A stretch of 64,000 nt of DNA from Chara braunii (Eukaryota; Streptophyta; Charophyceae; Charales; Characeae), in assembly GCA_003427395.1 (NCBI GenBank), contig BFEA01000057.1, positions 1,632,572 through 1,696,571 on the forward strand. Direction: 5' to 3'. Below, piece by piece: positions 35,641-46,880 of this stretch (the stretch's first letter is position 1; each line of letters opens with the position of its first letter). The position numbers and the translations under genes were made by a program. Below the pieces are notes generated by a model, which saw nothing but the letters and a program-made list of their open reading frames with translations, searched no databases and had not been told where the DNA came from.

Positions 35641-36202
35641 TGGCACTGCAGATGGCCACGGGCATAACCAGCAGCAGCCACGGTGTCTCCTCGCCAAGGG
35701 GGGGGGGGGGGCAAATAGTTGTCCACCCGCTGCTGTCGTGCTGGCCGGTGCTCGACGCCCATCACGGGGGCGGGATAAATAGCTGGTACAACACCTCTTC
35801 AACACCACCGTGCGGCACTACTAAGCCATAGCCGCACTGTGGCCAGTGTGTGTTCCAGTGGTGGCTACGGACGCGCATGGCCAGCAGCTGCCCGGGTTCA
35901 AACCCTAGCAGCAACATGCATCCCAGATCTTGATAAAGATAATACGGAAGCGGGGTGGGGCTGGGCTGTGTGGCGCGTGCGTGTGCGTGTGCGTGTGCGG
36001 CGGCCTTGGCCTTGCGGGCACGTGACGTGAAGCCTCTCTCTTTACTTCCACGTGTCAGCACCTTGTCACTCCGTTGTCGCTGCACCTTTTCTCCCGCTGT
36101 TTGCTCAAAAAACGTCTGGAAAATGCTGCAAAAAACCGTTCTTGGGTTTGCACCGTTTTTCCACAGTCACGGCCAGGGTGGGTGGGAGCGGGGAACATTC
36201 CC

Positions 36203-36214
36203 GTTGTGATACCA
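36203..36214 (-). other. E3 primer-binding-like site
   Basis: Minus-strand TGGTATCACAAC begins one base after the LTR end GGCACA. The first eight bases match the complement of the plant initiator-Met tRNA 3' end (TGGTATCAGAGC); the rest has diverged. The related LTR at 39,613-40,284 keeps TGGTATCAGAGT. Confidence 0.65.
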
Positions 36215-36215
36215 G

Positions 36216-36562
36216 TGTGCCGGACCCGTCGCGATGGCAGTCCGTTAGGATGGAGGAGGAGGGTTGACGAAGGAGGAGGTAGAGATGGAGCTGGAAGGCA
36301 CAACGCAGCTCCGACGCAGACTCGACACACATGTACTCCAAGATGTGCAAAAGTGAAGAATGACAAAATACAGACTGCAGCTGGGGTATACCCCCGACGA
36401 ACTGACTGGACTGGACTGAACTGGAACTGCCTGGTGCCGATAGTGGTACCGGGAAGGACTGGACCAGACCGAAAACAGTACACGGCCTGGTCCCACACGC
36501 CGAATTGGCAAATAGCCGAATAGGCCTTGGCTGTAGGCTAGGGCGGATAGAGGCCCACTGCA
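36216..36562 (-). mobile_element. E3 5' LTR (347 bp)
   Basis: Minus strand begins TGCAGTGGGCCTCTATCC and ends GGGTCCGGCACA. It is similar along its length to 13,152-13,509. It follows a broken E2 pol and a 5-bp target copy (36,563-36,567). Confidence 0.88.
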
Positions 36563-36567
36563 TACAT
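36563..36567. other. Target-site duplication, 5' side of the E3 insertion
   Basis: Minus-strand ATGTA directly before the LTR. It is identical to the unoccupied codon region of E1 and one base different from ATATA at 13,147-13,151. Confidence 0.75.
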
Positions 36568-37640
36568 GCATCGAGCGATCGTGCTGCTCTACGTGTCTTG
36601 CGTCTTGTAGTAGGTCAAAGGGTTATTATTCGTAGCCCAAGTGAACCTACGACGCCCGAGGAGGAAGTGTCGCCAACGCCTAAGCACCGTGACGAAAGCG
36701 AGCAACTCCTTCCACGCATCATCAACCGAGTTGATGGGAGGCACCTTTTGGCTGAAGTACTCAACCGGATGCCAATCTACTCCGTCGTGTTGTTCCAAAA
36801 CTGCACCCATGTCGTAGCCGGAAACATCCGTAGTCACTCTCGTTGGCAAGGTGGGATCGTAGATACTCGAGACGGGACCGAGAAGCAACGTCGTCTTCAC
36901 TTTATGAAACGAACTTCGGACTTCGTCGGTGAAATGGAAGGGCACCTTCGGAGACTGCAATCTTGACAAGGGTGCGGTGATCTGTGCAAACCGCCAATGA
37001 AGCGTTGGTAGTACCCGGCCAATCCCATAAAAGAGCGAACTTCCGTGGTGTGATCGGTTCCAGCCAATCTTGAATGGCCTTGATCATCTCCGCGAGCGAA
37101 CGAATGTCTTGCGGCATCACAAAGTGGCCCAAGTACTCGAGCTCTTGTTGTGCGAATTCGCACTTGGCTCAATTGGCCTTGTCCTTGGTCGTAGGTAGCT
37201 TGTCCAAAGTGGCGTGATCTATGATGTGCTCGTCCAAGGTCCGGGTATACACCAAGATGTCATCGAGGTAGATGAGCACAAACCGGTGCAACATGCCGCG
37301 AAACTCCATTGTCATTGCCGCTTGGAAGGTGGTCGAGGCATTCGTGAGACCGAATGGCATTACGACCCACTCGAAGTGCCCATACCGTGTCTTGAACTGG
37401 TGGTAACTGGCCTTGAGGTCCAACTTGGAGAAGCACTTGGCATCGCCCAAGCGTTTGAGAAGATCGTCGATATCTGGGAGCGGGCCGACATTCTTAATGG
37501 TGTGAGCATTAAGCTTGTGATAGTTTATGCATAAGCGCAACTCCTTGTTCTTCTTCCGGACGAAGAGAACGGGTGCACCGTAGAGTGAATCCATCCCTTG
37601 GCATCAAGTTACGTTCGTAGCACTTTGAGTTCCTCCTCGT
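36568..37640 (-). pseudogene. pol: E2 pol 5' half: reverse transcriptase and RNase H start
   Basis: Minus strand. RT shows [48 protein letters not shown] and YLDDILVY. About 13 codons between KLDLKASYHQ and KTRYGHFEW are deleted relative to E1. A stop and frame changes occur near 37,170 and 36,990. RNase H runs TTDVSGYDMGAVLEQ to NNPLTYYKTQD, then stops and ends at the LTR junction (36,568), exactly where the other half at 13,151 begins. In E1 the same junction is a continuous gene. Confidence 0.9.
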
Positions 37641-38200
37641 TCATGCGGTAGATACATTCGTGCCGTGGTACGGCGCAATCTTCAAGACTGATTTCGTAAC
37701 GAATTAGCCAATCCGGTACGATTCTGGCAGAGACTTCGAAGACGTCGTCATAGGAGTCAAAAAGTTCTACAATACATGGATCCGGTGCCTGTTTCGTCGC
37801 TGGCTCGTTGGGAGGAGGGATGGCGTGCAAGCAGCAAATGCCCATCTCCTCCACGTCGTTCCGTGCAATGGAATTGCGAATGCTTGCCACGGAGACCATG
37901 TGACAACCAATCGAAGGGTGGGGTGGGGGGACCGTACATGGCACCAGTGCCTCGTTCAGGTCACGAACGTGAACGGTACGGCGATAGAAGTTCATGCCAA
38001 AAACCATGTCCAACTTTGTGTTTAAGATGTCGAAGGACGAGGCCTCCCGTGCGTGCGGGGCAAAGTACACGAGGACGGAGTCAACGTACTAGTCAATGGA
38101 CTTGTGTGTACGATCGTCGGCCAACGTGACTTGCGTGGGCTGCGACTTCCTTCGAACGTGCGGCCCAAGGCCGACGCGCGCCATAAAGTCTTGCCTGATG
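37641..38200 (-). pseudogene. E2 protease C-terminal region and RT linker
   Basis: Minus frame 38,070-37,609 with SFDILNTKLDMVFGMNFYRR, the second conserved protease block (I/V-L-G-M type), and a linker ending RHECIYRMNEEELKVL, which leads into RT as in E1. A stop at ~38,089 separates it from the active-site half. Confidence 0.75.
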
Positions 38201-38919
38201 TAGTTGCGAGTAGCTCCACAATCAATCAAGGCGCTGCAGGTCGCCTTCCCGATCTCGATGTGGATGTAGAGTAACGGCCCGTCAATGTCGGCGGACTGTC
38301 GCGAGGCGTACTGGGGGTCTATCTTCGCAATGTACTCACGAAGGTCAACAACCACTACTCCGTCTTCCATCAACGGAGTTTGTACTGCAGCGTGCAAGTA
38401 GTTGTGTAGTTCCGCCATCAGGGCGTTGCAATGCGGCTTTGGCAAGGAACCAAACGGGGGAAGAGGCATCCGTTGGAAGTCCTCCGACGTCAATGGGTCG
38501 AGGACCTCAAGTCTAGACCATACCGACGAGTCCCCAAATTGTGTCGATGAGGATGCTCGTTCACTTGGCGATGGTGATGACGTCGCGCACGCATATGGCT
38601 CTTGCACATGGAGAGGTTGATCCAACGGAGGGACCGCTTGGACAGCGTAGTCTTCGTAACTCTCTTGAAGACTTGCAACATACGCATGTTCCCCGGGCGT
38701 GGAGGAGGTTGCTAGCAAGGCAACCATGTCCAGCGAAGTAGAAAGTGGAATCGCCTCACTTCCCGCGAGGCTCAGTTTCCCGAGCTTTGTCGTGGGCGAA
38801 CGTCGTTTTTGCCTTTGTCGGAGCATTGCGACGTCGTGTGCTTCGTGTTGTTGCACTAGTAGCAACAATTCCACTTTTGGAGCTTGTATTGCTCCTCCGC
38901 GAGGCGGAATTTCTTCCAT
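38089..38919 (-). pseudogene. E2 protease active-site region and gag C terminus
   Basis: Long minus-strand frame. It ends in ATCSALIDCGATRNYIRQDF, the aspartic protease core with Asp-Cys-Gly instead of Asp-Ser-Gly; related plant elements also carry Cys here (family knowledge, not checked). Upstream is acidic, Ser/Pro-rich linker. Its first 20-odd codons overlap the zinc-knuckle coding DNA in another phase, so a frameshift lies near 38,870. Confidence 0.75.
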
Positions 38920-39610
38920 GGCTCATTCGGTTGTCTGGCTTCCGTTGTTGATGCGGGTTTTGCCTTCTTGTTGTTATTGTTGCGTTGTGGCGGAAGGGCG
39001 TTGACTCCGTCTTCTTCACTAGACTCGTGAGTCAACGCATGGTTGTCATCTTGTCCATCTGATTGGACAACAACGAATTGCTGCGTCCACGGGCCTTTGC
39101 CCTTCTCCACAAAATTCGATTGGGTTCGCCGTTTCTTGGCGGCCCACCGATTTGATTGGATTACTTTGCGCACCTTGTCCACGATCTGGTCAAAGTCCGT
39201 GTACAAGCTGTGCACTCCACAAGGGCCGTGCTCAATGCGTCGATCGACCGCTGGAAGAATTCACGACGAAGATGCACGAATGGTGTATTGAGATTCGAGA
39301 TCGTCACGATTTTCTGCCACTCGGTTAGCCATTCGTGTGTTGGCTGGATGCCTCGGTGCATGGCAAAGATCCTGTTCGCGCCTTTGCCTTGAGTGTCGTT
39401 GACGATGAAACGCTTCCGCCACTTCTTGGTGACGACCTCCCAAGTCAACTTGGTGTAGAGGGTTGCGACCTCGACACCTTCGATTTGTGCCAGGTGGTTG
39501 AGCCACACTTGGCTGTCACCGGTGTTGCAAAGGTGAAGAGTTGAGATCTTCGATTCCGACCGGCCTAAGTGACTCGAGAGCTCGTTGGTGAAACCCTGCC
39601 ACCAAGTCAC
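38820..39610 (-). pseudogene. gag: E2 gag with CCHC zinc knuckle
   Basis: Minus strand from the LTR insertion at 39,612: VTWWQGFTNELSSHLGRSES and WEVVTKKWRKRFIVND, then frame 39,215-38,856 with FDQIVDKVRKVIQSNRWAAK. The knuckle at about 38,863-38,815 reads C-x2-C-x4-H-x4-C, but its second spacer position is a TAG stop. RNA binding by gag would be lost. The N-terminal part of gag is missing beyond the LTR at 39,613. Confidence 0.8.
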
Positions 39611-39612
39611 TG

Positions 39613-40284
39613 TGCAACGGACCTCTATCTGCCCTGGCCTACAGCCAGGGCCTATCAGGCTATTTGCCTGTTCGGCCTGTGGGACCAGGCCGTGGCCTGA
39701 CTCCACAGGTCATGTGTTGTTCCAGTCCAGTCCAGTCCAATCCTTCCCGGTACCATTGTCGGTACCAGGTCAGTCCAGTCCAGTCCAGTCAGTCCACTGG
39801 GGGTATACCCCACCTGTTGTTTGTTTTCATATCATTCTTCATTTGCACAATTTCGAATATGTGCATGTTGAGTCTGCGTTCTCCATCTCCCTCATCCTCA
39901 TCCCTTTGTCTTGATCCTGACGGATCGCCATCCCTACGGGTCCAAGCCGTGGTCTTGATCCTGACGGATGGGTCAGGATCGCCATCCCTACGGGTCCAGG
40001 TGGTGGCCTGACTCCACAGGCCGTGTGCTGTTCCAGTCCAGTCCAGTCCTGCCCAGTACCACTGTCAGTACCAGGCCAGTCCAACCCAGTCCAGCCAATC
40101 GGCTAGGGGTATACCCCAGTTGTTGTCTGTTTTCAAATCATTCTTCATTTGCACAGTTTCGAATACATGTGTGTCGAGTTTGCGTTTGGAGTTGCGCCGT
40201 CCCTTCCATCTCCATCTCCATCTCCCCCATCCTTGTCCCTTCGTCTTGATCCTGACGGACCGCCATCCCTGGGGGTCCGTCACA
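39613..40284 (+). mobile_element. E3-family LTR with internal duplication (672 bp)
   Basis: Begins TGCAACGGACCTCTATCTGC and ends GGGGGTCCGTCACA, on the plus strand and inserted in E2 gag. It is nearly twice the length of the 13,152 and 36,216 LTRs. The block from CAGGCCGTGGCCTGACTCCA through GGGGTATACCCC to TTGATCCTGACGGA appears twice (about 39,690-39,960 and 40,005-40,260), joined by a short repeat of GATCGCCATCCCTACGGGTC. No matching 5-bp flanks were found, as expected if it is a 5' LTR whose partner lies elsewhere. Confidence 0.82.
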
Positions 40285-40285
40285 C

Positions 40286-40297
40286 TGGTATCAGAGT
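40286..40297 (+). other. Primer-binding site after the E3-family LTR
   Basis: TGGTATCAGAGT starts one base after the LTR's CA end and matches the plant initiator-Met tRNA complement at 11 of 12 bases. A CCCACCCACCC run follows, as in the E3 leader near 36,180. Confidence 0.8.
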
Positions 40298-40769
40298 AGG
40301 CACTTCTCCCTGATCCCCTCCCCCACCCACCCCCTTCAGCATTTCACACGTGGCTTGAGCAAAAAAGATCGCCACTTCACTTTTATTATGACACCGGTGC
40401 ACATTTTTAATCATACCTTCTGCATCCGATATCCAAATTTTTTTGTCTTTAGCATGTTGGAAAACTCTCGACGACCCATTTCTAACTAGCCATAGATTGT
40501 TAAATTCGGTGCGCTAGTTTTGGAGCTACGATCGTTCAAAGATCACTATGTTTTTTTCACAGCTCCAAAATTGTGCGCGCTTGGTTTTTTAACAAGCGCT
40601 ATTAATACAGGCCGTGGCTGAAGTCACACTATATCTCGTTGGAAGTGCAATCAGACTCAACCTCATTCTTGCTCACAACATGCATACACGAGAACTGATG
40701 GCAAACCCAAACTCGTCAACTCAGAATCAACAATGAACTTGCACTTAAACTATGTTCAATATAACTGTA
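40298..40769. other. Leader-like non-coding DNA
   Basis: About 470 bases after the primer-binding site. I see no gene. It probably belongs to the 5' leader of the element that owns the 39,613 LTR, cut off by the R2 repeat. Confidence 0.4.
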
Positions 40770-41595
40770 CAACTTGCGGCTATGGCCGCCGAACACTATC
40801 TCCACCACCAACCTCACTCTCCCTCATGCACGCATGTAGGAGGATCACCCTAAATGTCCACGCTACACAAACACATACACTCTGTACACTCTGTCTGCAC
40901 CAACAGTTGGGCGGCTATGGCCGTCGTCGTCTTCCTCCTGGCTATGGTCGTCGGTGTCTTCCTCACTGGCCATCTATGGCTTGACCATGTATGGCCACTG
41001 TCTTCCTCACAACCCACTTCCTCTCCGAGCACCTGCAGACATCCACGCACAAGAAACCAAGGCAGCTCTTTCGCATGGCTCACATAAATGAATGAATGGC
41101 TGGATGCCGCCACTTATTTATACTTCTTCGGAGGTACCCGGGCATGCCTCAAAATATGTGGGCATGGGCCAAAATGCGTGGCCCAAGGAAGCTTCCGACG
41201 TTTGGTCTTCTGGGCCAAAACGCGTGGAACCTACCTCGTGGTCCAGAACCTTCCCCACATGCAGCCCCTACCCCTGGTACTTGCTGACTGGACTGGCCTA
41301 CAGGGACCTACGACCATCTAGAGCTTACAAACTTACAGACAAACTCTAGGCCTCAATAGACTCAGATAGAGACTTTTAGAACAGACCTTCCTAAGCCTAA
41401 CGGTAACATACCTCACTCCTAATCTACAGACCTAGGGATCGAGTCCTCCTATCCGACCTACAGACTAGCCTAGGGAGTAGGACAGGTCACGGGATCGAGT
41501 CCCACAAAGATCACTAGGTCTATGTACAGGGTACAGGGTAGGTCTAGGGATCGAATCTTCGTGTTTGCAAATGTCGAGTCAACAAGGTGAAATCA
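40770..41595 (+). repeat. Dispersed repeat R2, copy 2
   Basis: Shares ordered landmarks with 7,505-8,250: GGCTATGGCCG words, GAGCACCTGCAGAC, CATGGCTCACATAAATGAAT, GGTACTTGCTGACTGGAC, repeated AGGGATCGAGTCC, and GGTGAAATCATTTCAGAAGC at its end. It stops at the E4 pol stop codon, so it could be the E4 3' end or LTR read backwards, but the copy at 7,505 is not next to an E4-type pol. Confidence 0.6.
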
Positions 41596-41597
41596 TT

Positions 41598-42700
41598 TCA
41601 GAAGCGCTTTTTAAAACGTTTTCCAACAAGTCCTTTTTTGCCAAATTCCTTCTTCTCATACTCGGCCACGATCCGATGAGTTGTCTTGACTAGTTCCTCC
41701 CCTGTGGACCATCGATCTTCCTTAGGATCTGTATGATGCCTGGACCGTGCTTTGTACTCCCTTGCAGGTTTAGGCGGTCTACCTCTGCCAGATGGCTTGG
41801 GAATAGGCATGTCTCTGTGTTCCAGGATATCGTCAACGTCCACGGGCCATCCATGGTTGGGGGCGGCATAGATCTCCAGGATGGGAACTGTTATGTCTTA
41901 GCGAAAGGAGCAAGCTTTGAGGCAAGAAAAACAGGATAAGTGCGTAAGTGACCAGAGATACGAATAACGTATGAGGGACTATCCATTTCGCTACCCACAA
42001 AAAATATCCAGGACTTCCCAGGGACCGAAATACTGAGGCATTAGTTTCCTAAAAATGTCGAACTCCTGTCCCAGTTCACTAGCCTTAACCTAGACACGTT
42101 CCCCCACCTGAAATGTGGACTGTCGGCAATGTTTGTTCTAAGAAGTAATCATTGCTTCCTAAGATTTCTGAATGTTCTGGTCAGCCTTGTGTACTGCGTT
42201 ATTATACAAACTGGAGATGAGAGGCAATTTCTCATCCCAATTATCCTGGTTGGGCTTAATGTAATGCCTCAACAGGTTCTGCACCACCCGGTTCATCTGT
42301 TCAGCCTGTTCGTTGGCTTGAGAATGCTTCCCAGAAGTCATTTGGAGCTGGTTGTCCATCTGTTCAGCAGTCTTCTTCCACATGTCACTTAAAACGCACA
42401 TCTCTATCACTAACGATCGTCTTTGGCAATCCAAAGTCACGCACCTAGTTATCCATGAACAACTTGATGATGTGTTCAGTCCTGGCGATCTCCGACACGT
42501 CAAGTAGTCTAGCAAACTTAGTGAACCTATCAACTGTGACGAAAATATCTCTTCCCACTCTTGCTGGTTACGAGGGTATCCATGAGGTCCATGGAGATAC
42601 TCTGTCCCGGACCAGCAGGGATGGGTAGAGGCTTTAGTAACCCAAGCAGAGCTTGGGTACGAGGCTTGTCCCGCTGATACTTTTTCCCTTCTTATTGGCT
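41598..42700 (-). pseudogene. pol: E4 pol, integrase remnant and chromodomain-like tail
   Basis: Minus strand. From ~42,690 the sequence runs RDKPRTQALLGLLKPLPIPA and SMDLMDTLVTSKSG (first catalytic Asp), then broken IN pieces with QMTSGKHSQANEQAEQMNRV (Glu region) and SLYNNAVH. After degraded DNA (42,150-41,850) the tail reads DVDDILEHRDMPIPKPSGRG and KEDRWSTGEELVKT, close to E5's tail. The HHCC finger is absent because a deletion fuses RNase H to the middle of integrase near 42,695. Confidence 0.8.
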
Positions 42701-43680
42701 TGCGTCAGTGGTTACAACAAACGGCCTTTGCGGGTCGGGTACCATGAGAACGTCATGATGCGTGAGTGCATGCTTCAAACGCTTTAAAGTTGCCTTACGC
42801 TCGTCGGTCCAATCCAATGGGGTATCAAGTCGAGTTAGATCAGTCAAGGGATATGTGATTGTGCTATAGTTTTTTTACGAAGTTGCGGTAATAACCACAC
42901 ATTCTTAAGAATGATTTGACCTCAATCACAGATCGGGGTCGTGGCCAATCACGTATGCTATCCACCTTCGCATCTTTGGGCCTAATCCCATCCGCGGAGA
43001 CTTCATGACCCAAGTAGAAGATTCGAGTGCGAACAAACTCGCATTTTCTTGAGTTTATCTTATACTTGTGTTGCCGAAGGAGTGAAAGTACCTTGTCTAA
43101 GCATGCTCCTCAACAATCTTACTAAAGATAAGTATATCATCGAGGTACACGACGACGAACTTATCTAAGTAGTCATGGAAGATCCTATTCATGGCATGCT
43201 GGAATATACTTGGCGCATTGCAAAGGCCAAAGGGCATCACCACAAACTCGTACAGACCATACCTGGTATGAAATGCAGTTTTGTGCTCGAACTCTGGTCT
43301 TATAGCAATTTGATAGTAGCCGGATTTTAAGCCTTAGTATAGTACTTACATCCCTGCACCTATACAATAGGTCGTCGGTGCGTGGTAGAGGCTCTGTGTT
43401 TTTAACAGTGATGGCATTGAGGCCTCTATAATCAATGCACATCCTTAGCGTTCCCCCTTTCTTTGGAACAAATAATACAGGCGAGCCGAAGGGGGAGGTG
43501 TTAGGACGTATCCAACCCTTCTCTGTAAGCTCTTTCAGTTGTCGTCGAAGCTCATCCAACTCGGCCGGAGCCATCCTATAGACTCTCCCTTTAGGTGTTT
43601 TGCTACCTAGGATGATTTCTATGGCATGGACAACCTCCATGTCTACGACTCCTGTAGGCTCCTCAAACAGATTAGGGTAC
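42701..43680 (-). pseudogene. pol: E4 pol, reverse transcriptase and truncated RNase H
   Basis: Minus strand. RT starts TPKGRVYRMAPAELDELRRQ, then [37 protein letters not shown], a frameshifted palm region, DYLDKFV and YLDDILIF (about 43,150), and further frameshifts. RNase H begins at FVVTTDASQ and is lost after it through a deletion. Same family as E5. Confidence 0.85.
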
Positions 43681-43696
43681 TTAGCGACGATGTTCT

Positions 43697-44329
43697 CTAT
43701 CTCTGGGGTGTTTTAACAGCGTCCCCTTTCTCAGAGACATAGACTAGGTACATACCTTCCTCTCGGTTCTGTTTGTAATAATTATAAAATGCAAGTGCGC
43801 ATAAGCACCCATAGGAGTCGATTAACCTACTAGCTTTGTACTTACCCAGTCTAACGGTCCTCCCATTAGGCAACTCCTGCTTTAGCACCTTCTTGTCCCA
43901 GTGAAACCAGTGAAACTGGGGCTTGGCAACCTCAAGGTAGTACATTCCTAACAACATATCGAAGGGTAAATCGTAGCTTACCAGGAATGATATTCTATGA
44001 TTTAGTTCTCCTCCTGGGTAGAAGAAAGTGCAGACCACATCCTTCACGTAGTCCTCCACCATCATGCGCTCTTTGTTGGGCAAAGTAGATGCCACGGGTC
44101 TACTAAGGGGTTGCACCCGGTCTTTTAGGCGCAGCCTCTCAACGCAATCACAACTTAAAAAGTTTCGCGTGGAGCCGATGTCTAGGAAGACACCACACTT
44201 GCGGCCACCCACACCAATTTCCACAACGAAATGCTCCCCTCTAGGACCTCGACTTAGTGCCACCCAGGACTCACGAGGGTCCCTTGCTGACAACTCGTCT
44301 TGAAGGTCATCAAAAGGCTCCAACCACAT
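43697..44329 (-). pseudogene. E4 aspartic protease
   Basis: Minus-strand frame of 210 residues. The active-site block is KCGVFLDIGSTRNFLSCDCV, where family members have Asp-Ser-Gly; Ile replaces Ser here, so activity is doubtful. The second block is PFDMLLGMYYLEVAKPQ. It would cut gag-pol. It is followed by RT after a stop and shift. E5 lacks this domain. Confidence 0.82.
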
Positions 44330-44399
44330 CCAACGTAGAAAGTATAGTTGGGTCCGGATACGTCTGCGGGGTGACTAAGGAGTCAGTAGCTTCGGCCAA

Positions 44400-46357
44400 C
44401 TCTTGAAATGGGGAGGGTACATCACCCGCTTCAACGAAAGTAGTAAGCAGCTACAACTTCTATTGGCCCTAGGGGTTTCCCGAACTGGAGCTAGTAGAGG
44501 CCCCAAGCTGAGAAGAAGGATACCCACCCTTAGTTGGAATCTTTTGCGCAACCTTAACGTTTTTGCATTTAAACTGGTGATGGCCATACTCGCTATAGTT
44601 TATGCAAGCCCCACGTTGCCAACAGTCCCGCCACACATCTTCATCCAAACCGGCTCTAACCCAAGCAGCTATTTTGTTTGGGTTGGCGGCTTGCCCCTGA
44701 CTCCTTTGTTGGCCGCCCTTGCCGCGGCCACTTGCCTTAGTCTTAACTATTGTGGCGAGGTTGCTACCCTCAACACTATCCTCGTTGTCTAACTCTGAAC
44801 TCTCCACAAGGTAAGAAACATCATCGATCTCAGTTTGAATCAACCATCATTAATCGACTACCTTTCTTCTTCCACTCTTGTGGAGCCTTCTTCTTTCCCC
44901 CGTCTGTAAGGGGGGTTTGAGCACCACCAAGCGTAGCCTCTAAATCTAGGGCCTTCTTGCCAAATATCCCAAACGATACTCTAAACGAGCCTCGCTGGCT
45001 AACAAGTTCTTGATGAATGTGGGAAGACACTTCAAGAAGATGGTCAGCAAGACCTGTGGATTGTACTCCACGCCTGGGACGACCACCAAATGCTCTACGG
45101 TAATGGTGAGTTCGCGCAATAACTTTTACTTTCCAGCATCAAGTTTCAATAACCCATTAGTGGCTATCTGTGCCTGTTGAGGGTTGTGACACCGCGCCTC
45201 TACCAAGTCCATAAAGCTCACCAAGGTGTGGGTCTTGGCCCAATCACCCATGTTCCTGTCGAAACCCTTGGAAGCCACCAATCCATTAAGCAAGCTCTAA
45301 GCAGGACGCAACAGTTATCACCTCCTCCTCTACAAGCGTCCTCTTCGCCTTGACCCACACTGGAACCGTTCTCAACCAAGTGTCAAGCGCCTCATCCTTC
45401 TTATCTTGTGAGAAGGTTGGAGGTGGTTTCGGAGGGGTCTTGGGGTACCATGGTTGTTGTTGTCTCACGAGTGAGACATGTGACGGTTGTGGTATAGGAA
45501 AAGCGGATAATGGAAGGCCCAAAATTCGGCAAATTTTGGCAATTTTTCACCGAAACTGCCATGTTTCCCTGAATTTTTACTTTTTCGAAGTTTTTCATTT
45601 TGCCTGCTATGTATGTGCTTTAGGGTATATTTGTATTTAGTTTCGCCGCATTTGGCCTATGCAGGGCTTGTAGAATCTGGTCCAAGGTATCTTCTATGGC
45701 GCCCAGTTTGTTGTCCATGTACGCATGCATGGACAGGATGCTCGCCTTAAGAATCTTTCTAGTAGAGTTAATGGTCGAGTCATCCAAACCCTCTAGTGCA
45801 ACTATGTCTGCCTCCCTACCCTCTAGTCTGACACTCATTTTTCTAATTCCTTTCTCTCTTTTAGTAGCCTTTTTAAGTTCCTCCTCTAGCCTTAAGCGGA
45901 TCCTGTCAATTTGTTGGAGCTCCATCTGCTCCCAGGTGCGTGGAGGCGGCGAGCTGGACTGCAAGCCCACCATCTAACTAGTGCCAACTACTGACGTACT
46001 GGAGATGACTTGCGAATTGGTCGAGTTGGGTGGTATGCCCATACCTTGAGCAGTTGAGTTTGCAACAAAAGTTGCTGCACAGGTAGCCATTGCTACCGCG
46101 CTAGCTGCTGCTGCTGGCAACGCCCGTTCTACAAATGGTGCTGTCTCTAGATTACGGGCCCTTGCCTCCGCCCTTAGTCTTCTTTCGTCGCTAGGCAGTA
46201 GAAACTGGAACACTACGAGTATCTTGCCGGTGTCTTGTCGTGTTTGCCTCCTATCATTAGCTGTACCTTAACCACCCTCTAATCCGCTCATCAGCTAGGC
46301 AGACGTTGTCTGCATTAGTGTCCTCTCTGGGACCTATCCCAACATGCGTCTGACCGG
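44400..46357 (-). pseudogene. gag: E4 gag
   Basis: Minus strand, broken into pieces. The N terminus reads REDTNADNVCLADERIRGWL (about 46,320), then FQFLLPSDERRLRAEARARN and a coiled-coil stretch QIDRIRLRLEEELKKATKRE (45,973-45,620). Capsid pieces include FSQDKKDEALDTWLRTVPVW. The knuckle near 44,620 reads C-x2-Y-x4-H-x4-C, so its second Cys is lost. Gag's first codons abut GR copy C at 46,358, so the 5' LTR is missing or displaced. Confidence 0.75.
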
Positions 46358-46880
46358 TGTCGGGACCGGTGGGTCCCGAAACAAATCCCGATCCTTGAGA
46401 TATGGTATGCGACAGAGTTGTGCACGACAGAGAAACAAGAGGCAAGAAAGATAGGAAGGATGGGAGGCTAAAGGCATAAGTGTTGGCGCCTAGGGACCTA
46501 GAGAATGCCCTGGGGCCGCCGGAACCACTGGACCAAGAAGAAATTAGTAGAATAGTAAGCGGTGAAGGGCCGCAAAGAGAATAGTAAAGACGGCCTTGGC
46601 CCCAAAATGCCATTATTTTTACTTAGTCCCATATGGTCCCCGACACTTTTTCTTGCGGTGTCTCCATCTCTCTTGGCATTTCCCGCCCCATGGCTGCCCT
46701 ATTTTGAGTCTCTTTCTATGTGCGCGTCGGTCTTTCCGGCCGCGGCTCTTTACTCGGCTCATGGCCCTTCGACCCTTCTTATGACGCACTCCGGCGGCCC
46801 CCTTAGCCCCATGCTACGTTCTCATGTGTCAGTGCCCCATCACTATTTTCTTGACCTCCTTGACTCCTGCAAGGCCACTC

